The translations under genes and the position numbers were made by a program. This document shows, piece after piece, positions 46,525-59,197 of a stretch of DNA of 64,000 bases (its first letter is position 1; each line of letters starts with the position of its first letter). Source of the stretch: Calendula officinalis (Eukaryota; Streptophyta; Magnoliopsida; Asterales; Asteraceae); the NCBI GenBank assembly GCA_963853835.1, contig OY970820.1, forward strand, positions 32,760,873 through 32,824,872, in the 5' to 3' direction. The notes below the pieces were generated by a model. The model did not search any database and was not told where the DNA came from. It saw only the letters and a program-made list of their open reading frames with translations.

Positions 46525-47246
46525 TGTAGGGCTTCATCTAACACTGATCGACCACTTGGGTCAACCTCCTAGTATACTTGGTTCGACCATACTGACCAAG
46601 AACATGAATTTTTTCTTGATCGGTTAAAACCAACTAGCTGATTTGATCCCTAATTGCGGAACTGGGATTAAACCTAATCCTTAAACCCTAAAGGATTGGG
46701 ATGTTGGAAATCTAGATTAGGTTAACAAGAAAGAAACCTTGTGCGAAGAACTCGAACACACACACATTGCTTGTCTTTTCAATCACTATATTTATCAAAA
46801 CATTTATTAAATAAGACCCATGAAATATCATATGTATTTCAAAACCATTTACTATGTACTCAGTTTTAAAGTCTCATGTACTCACCTTAGCAATGCTTTC
46901 CAGATCGCGTTTGTTAACCTAAATCCTTGCTTCCCGCCTATGGAATAACTTCAACTCTTAGGTCCTTGCAACCTATCAACATAATCATCACATTTCTGTA
47001 GGGCTTCATCTAACACTGATCGACCACTTGGGTCAACCTCCTAGTATACTTGGTTCGACCATACTGACCAAGAACATGAATTTGTTCTTGATCGGTTAAA
47101 ACCAACTAGCTGATTTGATCCCTAATTGCGGAACTGGGATTAAACCTAATCCTTAAACCCTAAAGGATTGGGATGTTGGAAATCTAGATTAGGTTAACAA
47201 GAAAGAAACCTTGTGCGAAGAACTCGAACACACACACATTGCTTGT
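46303..47246. repeat. 472-bp tandem duplication across the G3/N1 junction
   Basis: Units 46303-46774 and 46775-47246 differ at only a few bases (for example ATTTTTTC versus ATTTGTTC, and CAGATCACG versus CAGATCGCG). Each contains ~222 bp of G3 LTR followed by ~250 bp of the N1 LTR end, so the duplication arose after N1 inserted. Confidence 0.93.
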
Positions 47247-48116
47247 GTGGTTCGTTTGACCATCAACCAAAGAACCCTAGGGTTCTTTGGTCCGAATCCG
47301 TCCAAGAGGGAGAAGGGAGAAAAGGGTTTCCCAAAACATACCTTGTTGATTGCTTAAGATAGATCCACTGATGATGAACAAGTCGAGCGATCTTCTAGTT
47401 GATCTAAGCAATGAACTTGGATCTTCAAGACTTGAAGAACACGAAGAACATGAAGAACGCCAAACTTGGTGTTCTTGCTCTCGGCCGAAACAAGGAGGAG
47501 GAGAGGGTAGTGATTTCGTGAGGTGTAAGGGGTTTTAGGGTTACCCTAAGCCTCTTATTTATATACAAATAAGTTACGGTTAGAACCCTTCTAGTTTAAT
47601 TAATATTAGAACTTTAATTAAACTTCCTTTTAACACTTCCATCCCTTATAGTTTAACTAGTTTATTATTGTTTGCACTTAACTATTAAATGTCTAGTATT
47701 AATACACTAATAATTCGGTACCCATATACACGAATTATATATACTTGTATTTATACTTTTAATAGTTAATTATATAATAACCTTTATATAATTTACACAC
47801 TAATATTATCCAATTACTATATGATTTAATAGCTTTAAATCATATCATGGATAATCTATAATTAACACATTGTATATTTACTCAACTAGTAAATGTACAA
47901 CTACTTGTATTAATTAGTTAGTTAAACTAATCTAGTAATAAGTTAAACTTAACTTAATACTTAACTGATTCATAATGACTATTATGAATCATTCCTCTTC
48001 GTAGTATCATTGCTTATCTTGCTCGTATTACATGTACTCACCGGTGTGACCCTTAAGTGTTTCGTAGGCGTGGATGTATCATCATAGGTTGACTGACTGT
48101 GCACATAATTCCTTCA
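46997..48116 (-). repeat. N1 3' LTR
   Basis: 1,120 bp, closely matching 53940-55063. The minus-strand sequence GTGGGAGTC next to its inner end (48117 onward) is a plausible polypurine tract. Confidence 0.88.
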
Positions 48117-50529
48117 GACTCCCACTTATGCAAGTCTGTAACCTTTGTCTTAATGATACGAGCTACAGTGGCCTTCTAGATGGGCATGTAGGTAACCAAC
48201 CCATAAAAACAGCTTACGTAACCCACGTATAGTTTATGAAAAACTCTTTAATAGCGTCTCCTAGTAAAGAACACTCTGTCTCTACTTCTTGGGCAAACTA
48301 TGTTAGGCTTATCCCTTGCAGCACGATATTTGTGATAACGAATACGAGCATGGTAGAAATTATCAACTCCTGTATTCGAAATCATTTTATGACTTCTTGA
48401 TTCAAACTGCTGTGATAAACGACAAAGAACAAATCAGTTCGTTTGGGCACGGCCGTGCACTTGCCAGTTTCTTATCAAGTCAAAGGACCTATAAATATCT
48501 CTCCTAAAGAGGAGGTGCAATTACCATCTTGTATATTTTGATTTAAAAATACAACTTCCTTTGTACCCAGTATCGCCTCGTATGACAAACGTATTTCAGA
48601 ATTGTCTGAGTTGAACCAAAGCACATTAGTCATTGTATCCTAAACCATATACCTCAGGCTTAAGGACAATCCTAGTGAACAATACTTTTGAACTTTTCAA
48701 CCACGAAGTATTGTCACGGTGGTCAATCCAATATTCGTTGAGCATCCAACAGAATATCACCGATATCTGGTTTACACAAAACTTGTGTAGCTATCTTCGA
48801 AGAACTTTCGAATCTACCACCAAATACCGCGATGACGTTAACGTCCCATCGAGGTTCCCACCAAGATGAGTAGTCACGGATTTTGTGTCTTCTTGAATAA
48901 ATAGACTTTTATTCATGGATCTTGTAAAACATACAAAGTCTGAATAAAAATGATACTAACTCATGTATTATTCTCCACTGGACATAGATACTGGATTATT
49001 ACTGGATCATTACTTATTCCTTTCGTTCGTGTTGATTACTTAATGATTCTTACAAACTTAATTGTAACTTTATCACTAAACCAATCATTTCTATTAAACT
49101 AAAGACATAAGACGAGTACTTAGGAATACTATTACTTTTGTCTATGCTAGATATTGTTCTTGCAACAATCTAGAACATATTCTAGTCTTGCCTTTTATGT
49201 AATTCGGTAAACATAGGAGGATTGGAAATTAACTCCTTAGTTTCTTGAGTTCATAAAACTATCCTTGTAACTAAAGCCTCTTTTAGTTACTTGATTTGTA
49301 GATATTCTTACTAGTTAAAGAAATTTCCTTAAATGACTATGTTATCCACTGAAGGGTTAACAACGTATTAGATATGCAATAATTAATCACAAGACTTGTG
49401 ATCACGCTATTAGGTTTGAAATAATCTAATTAACGATCATTTATTATTTCTCTTAACTCTTTGGCTAACGACTTGGTAAAACCTTGTTGTTAATGTCTTA
49501 CTAACTTACTGAATTCATCAACATCTTTAATGAATTACGTTAGTCTTAGCTCCCACTTACTTTTATGGAACTTAAGCATCTCTTAAACTACTACTTTGAC
49601 CTAGTCAATAACTTGTAGTTCAATCTTTTAAGAATTCTATAATTAAGATCATCCTTTGGATTTGCGAATATCCAACATTCCTATTTAGGGAATTATGATC
49701 TTTATTGACTACTGTATCTAACAAGTATGAAACACTTGAAACGATACTTCCAAGTCTTAAAACACATTAGTATTGTTTTAAGAATCTTATTTAATGCCAA
49801 AGTCATCACTTGGATTTGTCAAATATCCATTATTCCTATCAGGGAATTATGACTTGATTAAATATTGTATTTATTACAAGTGTAAAAGACTTGCAATAAT
49901 ACCCTTTAATTCTTAAATACTTTAATATAGTTTGTCCTTTTTGAGAGTCATTTAATGTCTAAGTCATTTTACTTGGATTATGCGAATATCCAATTATTCC
50001 TATAAGGGAATTATGACCTCATTAAATCCTTTACTACAAGTATAAAAGACTTGTAATGATACTCTTAAAGTCTATCTTGATTATATCCAATATAATCATA
50101 CTATATTAATACTAATACTTTAAAACTTTCTATCATAGGTAATGATTATTACTTAAGATGTTTTAACTAAGTTCAATAACTCTTGAACCTTATGCTTCCA
50201 TAAAACTCTTAAATACTTTCATTAGAAAAACTTTCTAATTACTAGTATCTAAATACCTTGAGCTATCAAGACATTATTTATACAACAATCAAACAAAAAT
50301 ATATATAAAACATGAAATATAAGTAAATTAAAAACTTGACTTACAATCTAGTCATAAACCTTGACTAGTGTAATTATCACACATGCACACAATATAATTC
50401 AACCATGGATTCGAGATTAATTAAAACCAAAAAATAAAACTTGTTTTAACAAAATAAAATAATCCAAAACAATAAAGTAAAATTGTTTAAAACGAATCCA
50501 CAAAATATTGAATTATAAAACTTGGTGCT
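48117..50529 (-). other. N1 interior, non-coding, with a three-fold diverged repeat
   Basis: No credible ORF. Between about 49640 and 50075, three units spaced ~154-163 bp share GGATTTGCGAATATCCA-like and AGGGAATTATGA strings (starts 49658, 49812, 49975). AATATCCA and TGGATT words around them give weak inverted symmetry. Confidence 0.6.
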
Positions 50530-51344
50530 CGTGGGATTATCACCATCTAATGCTGGTCATCTCACTTATCATCTTATGCAATAAACGATTGCTAAAGTTG
50601 AGTTACTTGTAATAAACTTTTACAAGTAGGAAGCGAGTATCTAGAAGTTGGTCAAGTCAACTAAGGAGCAAGCAATGCCTCTTACCCTTTGACCCTTGCC
50701 ACAACCAAGACACCGTTTCTCGGTCCTTCTTTGGCTTTACCTTCTTGACCTTTTTGTTTGACTCCATTACCCTTTAGGCACGCCGTGGCTGGGATCGATT
50801 TTATTCTTTCCCTTTCCACTGCGCCTCTTTCTCTGATCACTACCATCATCGGTTACTACGAGATCATTCTTAAACTTGGTCCCCAAATCAACTCAGTAGT
50901 CATGAGCATGGAATGTAGCTCATCAATGGATTGCTCCATGTTATGCATGTTGCAGTTGACTACATAAGACTTATAGTCATCTAACAACGAGTTGCGTATC
51001 ATTACTGTTGCTAATTGCAACGGTACTGGGTATCCTATTCATTCAAGATGATCCATGTGCTCTTTCATTTTCATGACGTGAGCACTTACCAATGATCCCT
51101 TAACGATCTTGCAAGATTTGAACACACTAAAAGCGTAATATGCTTATCCTGGTTAATTTCTAGCATTCGCGGTAGGAGCATTTAGTATTGCTTTTTCTAG
51201 AACATTTCCTTTTCTCTCATGCGTAAGCATAATCCGAAGAACACGCTTCCAATAGAGAAACATTGACCTAGTCAATTCGTCCTTTTCTAGAAACAAGCGT
51301 AGTGAGAGATTGTTGGTACGTGTCGTTATGGTTGTTGCTGCCAT
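50530..51344 (-). pseudogene. N1 copia gag remnant
   Basis: On the minus strand ATG 51344 opens MAATTITTRTNNLSLRLFLE with EKDELT and YWKRVLRIMLTHERK, the N-terminal copia Gag pattern, ending at TAA 51153. Beyond it, with stops and shifts, SAHVMKMKEHMDHLE, IGYPVPLQLA, DDYKSYVVNCNMH and SIDELHSML are the next conserved Gag segments in the right order. It is clearly decayed. No zinc knuckle was seen. Confidence 0.72.
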
Positions 51345-52569
51345 CTACAAATCAAACCCAGTTTAATTAGTAATCATCAATAAACATTCTCTAAAATATA
51401 TTAAAAACCCATAATTAATATTTTAGGCCTAGGATCCATATATCACATTCTCGCCGCAAGGTTTAGGCACTTCCCGACGAGACATGCTATTTCTGGTAGG
51501 TAACTTCCTTACCGATCGTATCAAGACTTGACACGAATCCTAGGGGTCGTAGAATCTTTAGACTTATAACTTATTACAACCTTGTACAATCTAATTGTAC
51601 ATTTGTAAGTTAGTAATAAAGTCTAGTATGTTTATTCTACTCAAGTACTTTTTGGGCCGAGACTCCCGATTATCACCGAAGTAGATCAGACCATCTAAGA
51701 CAGTGCGATGCTCTGCGCCGGGACTCCCGATTATCACAGAACCTTACGCACCCTAACACTCGCAATGATTTGAATCCATATCTAAGGTTCTTTATCCTTA
51801 CAATATGAATATCGTTTAACAAGTGAGGTGTTCCATTAGGTGGATAGTACTTAGATCTAAGATTTTCTTGGGTTTGTTTAAGTCTTAAACTAAACTTAAA
51901 CCTTTATTCCAATCTTAATCCTTGTTTAAAATGTGTGACTTGTGAATTGAAGAGTTCTACAAGACACCTTTTTAAAACTTAAGAACTATTCTTTAAAACT
52001 TATAGTTTCAAGAATTTGTACGATCTTACATGTATACCTAAAACGAGGTGTACAAAACGTTCTACTAGATTTTGTGAAAAATCTTATCTAGAATAAAACT
52101 TACTTGTTTTATCTTACTTGAAAAACTTATAAACTTATGTTAAACTTTTAAATTCTTTTATGATTCATGAACTTGAAACATAAACCTAGTTTAACACATC
52201 TAGTTTTTCATATGTCTAATAATGAAATCAAACATTTCTTATGACTTATTAGATTCGACCAAAACTTATGTCTTAACGACACACTTACAAACTTTGTGAT
52301 TTTCTTGTGTAGCTCCCACTAGCTTCAACAACCTTGATGAAACTTAAGCTAACACAATCACCGGTTTATACTTGGTGAAAATAATAAACTTATTATATAA
52401 AGACTATATATAATAATTCTTAGTTTGTTTAAACCTTTCTTATATTTAACTTGAACTAGTTAAATATAGGTTCTTGTTATTTTTACTTGATCATTAATCT
52501 AGTATATTACATGACTTGTAAAATACTTGTATAATTATCTAGTTATAATAACTTATAACTTTATACATC

Positions 52570-52658
<89 letters not shown>

Positions 52659-53926
52659 CTTTGTATATTTCTAGTTAATCATATAATTTCAACTTGTACA
52701 ATTTCTAGTTATAATGAAATCATAACTTTGTACTTTCTAGTTTTAATTATATTATAACTTATACAATAACTAATTATAATATTATCTTTAAAGATCAAAA
52801 TAACATTACCCTTTTTAATTGTTCCATTTTATTTTGTATTTTAATGTATTCGTATATATGTATATTTTATAATAAACTTGTAACATTCTAATAAGAATAT
52901 TACATCTAATTTATACATGTGTATTTTAACTTAAACTAATTAAAATACGTATAAACTTATTATATCCTTTTAAAATTCAATTTTACATAATAAAAATTCC
53001 GAAAAATTAAATACATATATATAAATAATTAAATACACCTTGTTAATTTTAGAACTTAAAAATTAACATCCTCTTTATCAATTCCCTAAATTAATTAGAT
53101 GAACCCTAATCTTGTTTTTGACCAATCAAAACTAGGGTTTTGACTTTCTTGATCAAAGACATTATTTTTAATTAAAAGACTAATTTTAATCAATCCTTTT
53201 AAACAATAAACTTTGTTTAAATTCTAAAATAGATTATAACTTTTAATAAATTTATTTAAACTCTTTAAATTAAACCTTATAGACAATAAAACTTTATCTA
53301 AATTACTAGGTTTAAAGAACTAGCTTTAATAAATCTATCAAAATAATAATTAAAACTATTAGACATAAACTTGTCTAATTAACTAGGTTTTAGATTATTA
53401 TCCTAATTAATACTTTTAAACTATTAAACTTAAACTAGTTTAATGTTCTAGGGTTCTTTAGGGTTTCAAAATTCTTAAGCCTAGGAAACTTTTCCACCAA
53501 TTAAACTAGGCTAGTTTAATAAACTTGGTGTCCAAGTAACCTCTAGATTTTCGAAATCTCTAAGGGATTAGGAAAGAATCCTTTTGATCAATTAAACAAA
53601 TCTTGTTTAACATACATGATCCTAGGGTTCTTCCTATGGTCACGAAAATTTAAGTAAGTAAGGAAAGAATCCTTTTGATCAATTAAACATATCTTGTTTA
53701 ACATACTTGATCCTAGGGTTCTTTCTATAGTTTTCGAAAATTTGCTAGGGTTTCTAGAAACCTTCTTGACCAATTAAACTTAGACTAGTTTAATGTTCTT
53801 GGTCCTAGGGTTTCTTCCCTTTTTCCGAAAATATGAAGAAGAAGAAGAAAGCTTGAAACAAAAAAAAACTTAAAAATAAAGTAAACAAACAATCTTTGTT
53901 AATCTAGTCTAGATCTTTAAACCAAC
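51345..53926 (-). other. N1 leader region with repeats and (AT)n
   Basis: The long untranslated leader between PBS and gag. It contains two copies of GGGACTCCCGATTATCAC-like sequence (about 51660-51740), a pure (AT)n tract of about 86 bp (52572-52657), and a 91-bp tandem repeat at 53565-53815 (GGAAAGAATCCTTTTGATC at 53571 and 53662, then a weaker third copy). Very AT-rich, with no ORF. Confidence 0.65.
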
Positions 53927-53938
53927 GCTCTGATACCA
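53927..53938 (-). other. N1 primer-binding site (initiator tRNA-Met)
   Basis: Minus-strand TGGTATCAGAGC lies one base inside the 5' LTR. Confidence 0.9.
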
Positions 53939-53939
53939 C

Positions 53940-55063
53940 TGTAGGGCTTCATCTAACACTGATCGACCACTTGGGTCAACCTCCTAGTATACTTGGTTCG
54001 ACCATACTGACCAAGAACATGAACTTGTTCTTGATCGGTTAAAACCAACTAGCTGATTTGATCCCTAAATGCGGAACTGGGATTAAACTAATCCTTAAAC
54101 CCTAAAGGATTGGGATGTTGGAAATCTAGATTAGGTTAACAAGAAAGAAACCTTGTACGAAGAACTCGAACACACACATTGCTTGTGTGGTTCGTTCGAC
54201 CATCAACCAAAGAACCCTAGGGTTCTTTGGTCCGAATTCGTCCAAGAGGGAGAAGGGAGAAAATGGTTTCCCAAAACATACCTTGTTGATTGCTTAAGAT
54301 AGATCCACTGATGATGAACAAGTCGAGCGATCTTCTAGTTGATCTAAGCAATGAAATTGGATCTTCAAGACTTGAAGAACACGAAGAACACGAAGAACGA
54401 AGAACACCAAACTTGGTGTTCTTGCTCTCGGCCGAAACAAGGAGGAGGAGAGGGAAGTGATTTCGTGAGGTGTAAGGGGTTTTAGGGTTACCCTAAGCCT
54501 CTTATTTATATACAAATAAGTTACGCTTAGAACCCTTCTAGTTTAATTAATATTAGAACTTTAATTAAACTTCCTTTTAACACTTCCATCCCTTATAGTT
54601 TAACTAGTTTATTATTGTTTGCACTTAACTATCAAATGTCTAGTATTAATACACTAATAATTCGGTACCCATATACACGAATTATATATACTTGTATTTA
54701 TACTTTTAATAGTTAATTATATAATAACCTTTATATAATTTACACACTAATATTATCCAATTACTATATGATTTAATAGCTTTAAATCATATCATGGATA
54801 ATCTATAATTAACACATTGTATATTTACTCAACTAGTAAATGTACAACTACTTGTATTAATTAGTTAGTTAAACTAATCTAGTAATAAGTTAAACTTAAC
54901 TTAATACTTAAATGATTCATAATGACTATTATGAATCATTCCTCTTCGTAGTATCATTGCTTATCTTGCTCGTATTACATGTACTCACCGGTGTGACCCT
55001 TAAGTGTTTCGTAGGCGTGGATGTATCATCATAGGTTGACTGACTGTGCACATAATTCCTTCA
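53940..55063 (-). repeat. N1 5' LTR
   Basis: 1,124 bp, the partner of 46997-48116. Contains short GAAGAACAC repeats near 54375-54410. Confidence 0.9.
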
Positions 55064-55813
55064 ATTTCTAGTTATCATCCATAACTAGACATCATCTAAC
55101 ATCATCATAATCAACCCCAACCACCAAGCTCATAAGCTTGGTGGAAATCCATAAACCCTAGTTCATGATCTCACCAACAAATCATAAATCCAACTTGAAC
55201 ACATGATCCACATACTACCTATGGGTGTTTTACACCCTCCATAAACACCCTTAACAAGATCTTCCAAATACCAACTCCATAATCACAATTTTTCCCAATA
55301 CAAGTTCATAAACTAGTTAGGAGATGAAATATACCTTAGATCCTAGCTTAGATGCATAGACCCTCAAAGATGGTGTAGATTTAAGCTCAAGAGCACCAAA
55401 ATCGCCCCCTTCTCCAATCTCGGCTGCACCAAGTGGAGGAGTCAAAAATGAGAAAACCCTAGATTTTGCCCGATTCATTGCTGTCTGCCATAGTTCACGG
55501 CATGAACTAGTTCACGATCGTGAACTATGCGCACCGTGAACACTTGCCGATCGCGAGCTTGACGTGAACTCGATCAGCCAAAATGCCCAAAATCGCTGTT
55601 TGATGTTCCCGATCGGGAACCCATGTTCGCGTCGCGAACTCCCCAAGGCAGTAGGGCTGCACTTTTCGGTTGTTGTCTCGACCCGGTTTCGCCCGCAACT
55701 TCCTCATACGACGTCCAAATGACACGAAACCAATTCCCACGTTCTTTAAACGATTTAGCTGTATTATCATATTTTTATACAATTTATTTATTTACAAATT
55801 TCGGGTCGTTACA
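55064..55813 (-). repeat. G3 3' LTR, second segment (outer end of the split LTR)
   Basis: Continues the LTR after N1, matching about 60602-61352. Holds the palindrome cluster: GTTCACGGCATGAAC (55493), GTTCACGATCGTGAAC (55510-55525), GTTCCCGATCGGGAAC (55605-55620) and GTTCGCGTCGCGAAC (55625-55639). Confidence 0.92.
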
Positions 55814-58800
55814 ACTATCTACCCCTTAAAAAGGATTCCGTCCTCGGAATCACTAAGAATTTCAACCCACATTTGTCCGAGCATTCCGTTCTCATTCCCT
55901 TGTGGTCATTACCATCAAACGTTTCTCATTCCGGTTCCGTTAACATTACGTATTTAAAAATTCACTGAACCCCGTTAAGTCCGAACGGTCAAGACCCAAT
56001 TTAAACATCATAATACTTAAACGGTCAAAATTCCACAATTTGACCATAACACCGACACTCTCTCAACCGATCCTTTTATTCCCATAACCCACAATCATTA
56101 CCATTTACTAGTTGATTATAACGAATGTCAAACTCTAGCTTTGACCAAGTCGACATATCCCAACGTTGGTATATCCCCACATTGTCTAACCTTTGACTTA
56201 AGCACAAAGTCAACAATACTTTAACAATTTCCCTTCTCGTTGAAGATTTCATTAATCATTCATTCCTTCACTATCGTCCTTAGTTTATGATCCACCAATA
56301 ATCATATACTCGGTTCCCAAATTCAACCCTGAACACCCAACCGACTATAACTCTTTTCATTATTCCATTAACCTTTTTCACGTACTTACAATCAACACAT
56401 TAAGCTCTCAACATTCACTAGTCGTTCAAAACGAGAGTCAAAGCCCATCTTTGACCGAGTCAACCAATCACAAATTGATTAACTTTGACTTTTGCGTGAA
56501 GTCAACCATATCTTCCAAACTAACAAATTTTATACTCACGGGGCACCATTACTAATTTATCACTTCCGGTTCTACTCATCATTGTTCCCTTAACAGTCGT
56601 CCACGTTTTCCCACACCTTCAATTTCTCCCCAATTATCCGAGAGTCGTACCTTTACATAAGGTCACACCGACCTTTACCGAATCTTGACCATCATTTGGT
56701 CACTCATACCATCATTTAGTATTATTTCAACAATTTTGTATCATATCGATCAGTTCTATAACTTTTATTCTCAATCATCGGTATTAGATCTCCTACTGCA
56801 ACACATTCCACAATTTCATACAAGTTTACCATACCTTGGTTACAAAATAATAATTTGCTCACTAGGAGTTTCTCTTTCCTCCTATCTTATGAATCGTAGG
56901 CATCTCCTACACATACATGACCTAAACGCAACCCGCATTTCAAACCAAATTCTCATTTACCATAACATAATAGCAATACTCATTAACCACATGGTTCTAC
57001 ATTCATCATATAAACACTTAAACATATACACACACATATATATATATATACATATATATCACGCCAATTCAATCTAAACACCTCTATTGTGCACATATAC
57101 AAACATATGTATATGTCACACCAATACCATCTATACATCTCTATTGTGCACATATACAAACATATGTATATGTCACACCAATACCATCTATACATCTCTA
57201 TTGTGCACATATACAAACATATGTATATGTCACACCAATACCATCTATTATCATCTTTTTGCATCACGTAGCTTTGCTACTTTCTCACTCACTCAATCGT
57301 CTATTTACTCATCATGCATTCTAGGACCATTCACATAATATCACATTATCATTTTCTTTCATATCTAACATATTTCTCATTTGACATATTACTCGACACG
57401 ATCCACATGACACTACCTTTTCTTTGTCATATGCCTTTGAAGGCCATCACATAATGCACATGCATTGTATCCCGCGGATAACTAATAAAATCTCGTTTCA
57501 CTTACACATTAACCACCATTAACCGGTTCATTTCCTTATTACCACATTTCCAAATCTTTTTGTCACTACGGGAGTAATTATCACTCCATTCCATTAACCA
57601 TAACTCACCGGTCATGCCGGTCATCTTTGAGTCAACCAATCGACTCCGGTCTACACTTGCAACCCATGACTTAGCACCCAATGGCCCAACACTCGATTTT
57701 CTACTTTCATACATCGTGGGACTTAGGACTATTCCTTTCCCAATCGTAGTCTTACACTACACTACGTCATACGTTATCACACTATTGTTATGACACTTTT
57801 ACCGACAATCTTCTTCTCACCCTAGATTATCGAATCCCTCAATCCTGTCACATAACTTGCTATGGCTACGCGCCAACTTTTACTCAATTGTTTTCAACGA
57901 TTAAATTTCGTCGTTCCCGACATTTATTCCTTTCCACATATTTTCCATTCATGAGTTCTAAGGCATCACCATACCTTAGTCATTCTTTCTTTAACCATTC
58001 AGGTTTAATAATATTACATTACTCATCCGAGTTCCCGCCGAATATCCGAGTTCCATTTCCAAAGTTTCTATTTCTATAATTTCCATCCAAACTAACAATC
58101 CTTACCAAGACTTAGTACTGCATTGTACTGCTATATTTTTGTTGATAACATCTATCATTCTCGTGGTTCGCCCTTTGACCTTACATAATAACATCAACCC
58201 TTATCTCCTGACTACATGCGACACACCGGTCCGTAATCCTTTCCAAAAAAAGAAAAATATATAAAATTTCCATACACATAACTAGCTGGGAAGACTACTC
58301 CCAAAATATCTCCACATCATACGACTCTTCTCAATTTCTATAAGCACCAATTCGTGCAACAACTAAACAATTAATCCATAATCACATACATCAATTTTAC
58401 CTAAGATCTTCGAGGTTGCACCATGAACCCCCCCCCCCTCTAGATTCCTTCCGGGAAGACTTCCCCTTTCAACTCATTTGTGAGTTCCTTTCACAACACC
58501 TTGTACCGTGCTCTCCTTCACAAAGTTTCATACAACACATTCCACCGTGTCAACTTCAATAATGGTGACGTTAAAGTCACCATATCGTTCTTCCTTCATT
58601 TGCTACTCTCTAGCACTTGCTAAATCTACCGAATCCACCTTATCGTGACCTTCGGCTCAGAACTTCCGAATTACACATAGGTTTTACACGCTATGAAGGC
58701 TCTATACAACATCCTTCAATTTCTTCCGATTAGGTCTTGCTACCTTTTTATGTAGATAACTTCCACTACGGACTTCGCCATTCGATGACTCTTCCTTCAT

Positions 58801-59182
58801 ACAGGTATTGGAATCATTCCGCCTACCCTCATTCATAACTCTTTCCAATTCAGTGGATCTTGTCCACTTTTCACATTCATTCTTTCGCCATACCAACATA
58901 TCTAACCAACAAGATTCAAATGGTCAACTCAACAGTTGAAAACAACACAGTTAGATCAAATCATGGCATTTCTCATAGGGGTCGAACCTATCATACTAAT
59001 GCCCTACTGTCTCAAAAGACTCACATTGCATAACTCATAACAACTTCTATAGGTCCCCTAGGTTCAACGCTAAACTTAACATAAAGTCTCAAGGTCAACC
59101 TATCGATCTCAAGGAATCTTATATTCCTATTGCTACAGTCTAAGACTAGGATGGACATCTAACCTAATTCACTTAAACTATA
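55814..59182 (-). other. G3 interior: PPT, non-coding body and minisatellite
   Basis: Minus-strand AAGGGGTAGATAGT at 55814-55827 is the polypurine tract, and GATTCCGAGGACGGAATCC beside it matches the end of G1 pol. Farther in, no protein domain can be read in any frame. A 57-bp unit with CTCTATTGTGCACATATAC repeats three times (57082, 57139, 57196). A C-run of 10 lies near 58429-58438. This fits a large retrotransposon derivative. Confidence 0.75.
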
Positions 59183-59194
59183 GCTCTGATACCA
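59183..59194 (-). other. G3 primer-binding site (initiator tRNA-Met)
   Basis: Minus-strand TGGTATCAGAGC lies three bases inside the 5' LTR, the same spacing as in G1 and G4. Confidence 0.92.
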
Positions 59195-59197
59195 AGT

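Larger units (their letters stand above)
46525..55063 (-). mobile_element. N1: minus-strand copia-type element with only a gag remnant, nested in the G3 LTR
   Basis: LTRs begin TGTAGGGCTTC and end AATTCCTTCA on the plus strand. TSD ATTTC lies at 46520-46524 and 55064-55068. The complete left LTR is 46997-48116, preceded by the duplicated partial copy; the right LTR is 53940-55063. The initiator tRNA-Met PBS is on the minus strand at 53938-53927. The ~5.8-kb interior has a decayed copia gag (51344 down to about 50530) and no protease, integrase or RT. It therefore looks like a non-autonomous TR-GAG-like derivative. Confidence 0.88.

Noticed and set aside
52572..52657. The (AT)n tract as a regulatory or origin element
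   Set aside because: A plain microsatellite in a non-coding retroelement leader; nothing else supports a function.
56983..57338. ORFs with a 19-residue repeat containing YRWYWCDIYICLY
   Set aside because: The product of a 57-bp tandem repeat in a non-coding element interior. 57 is a multiple of three, so the frame stays open by chance.
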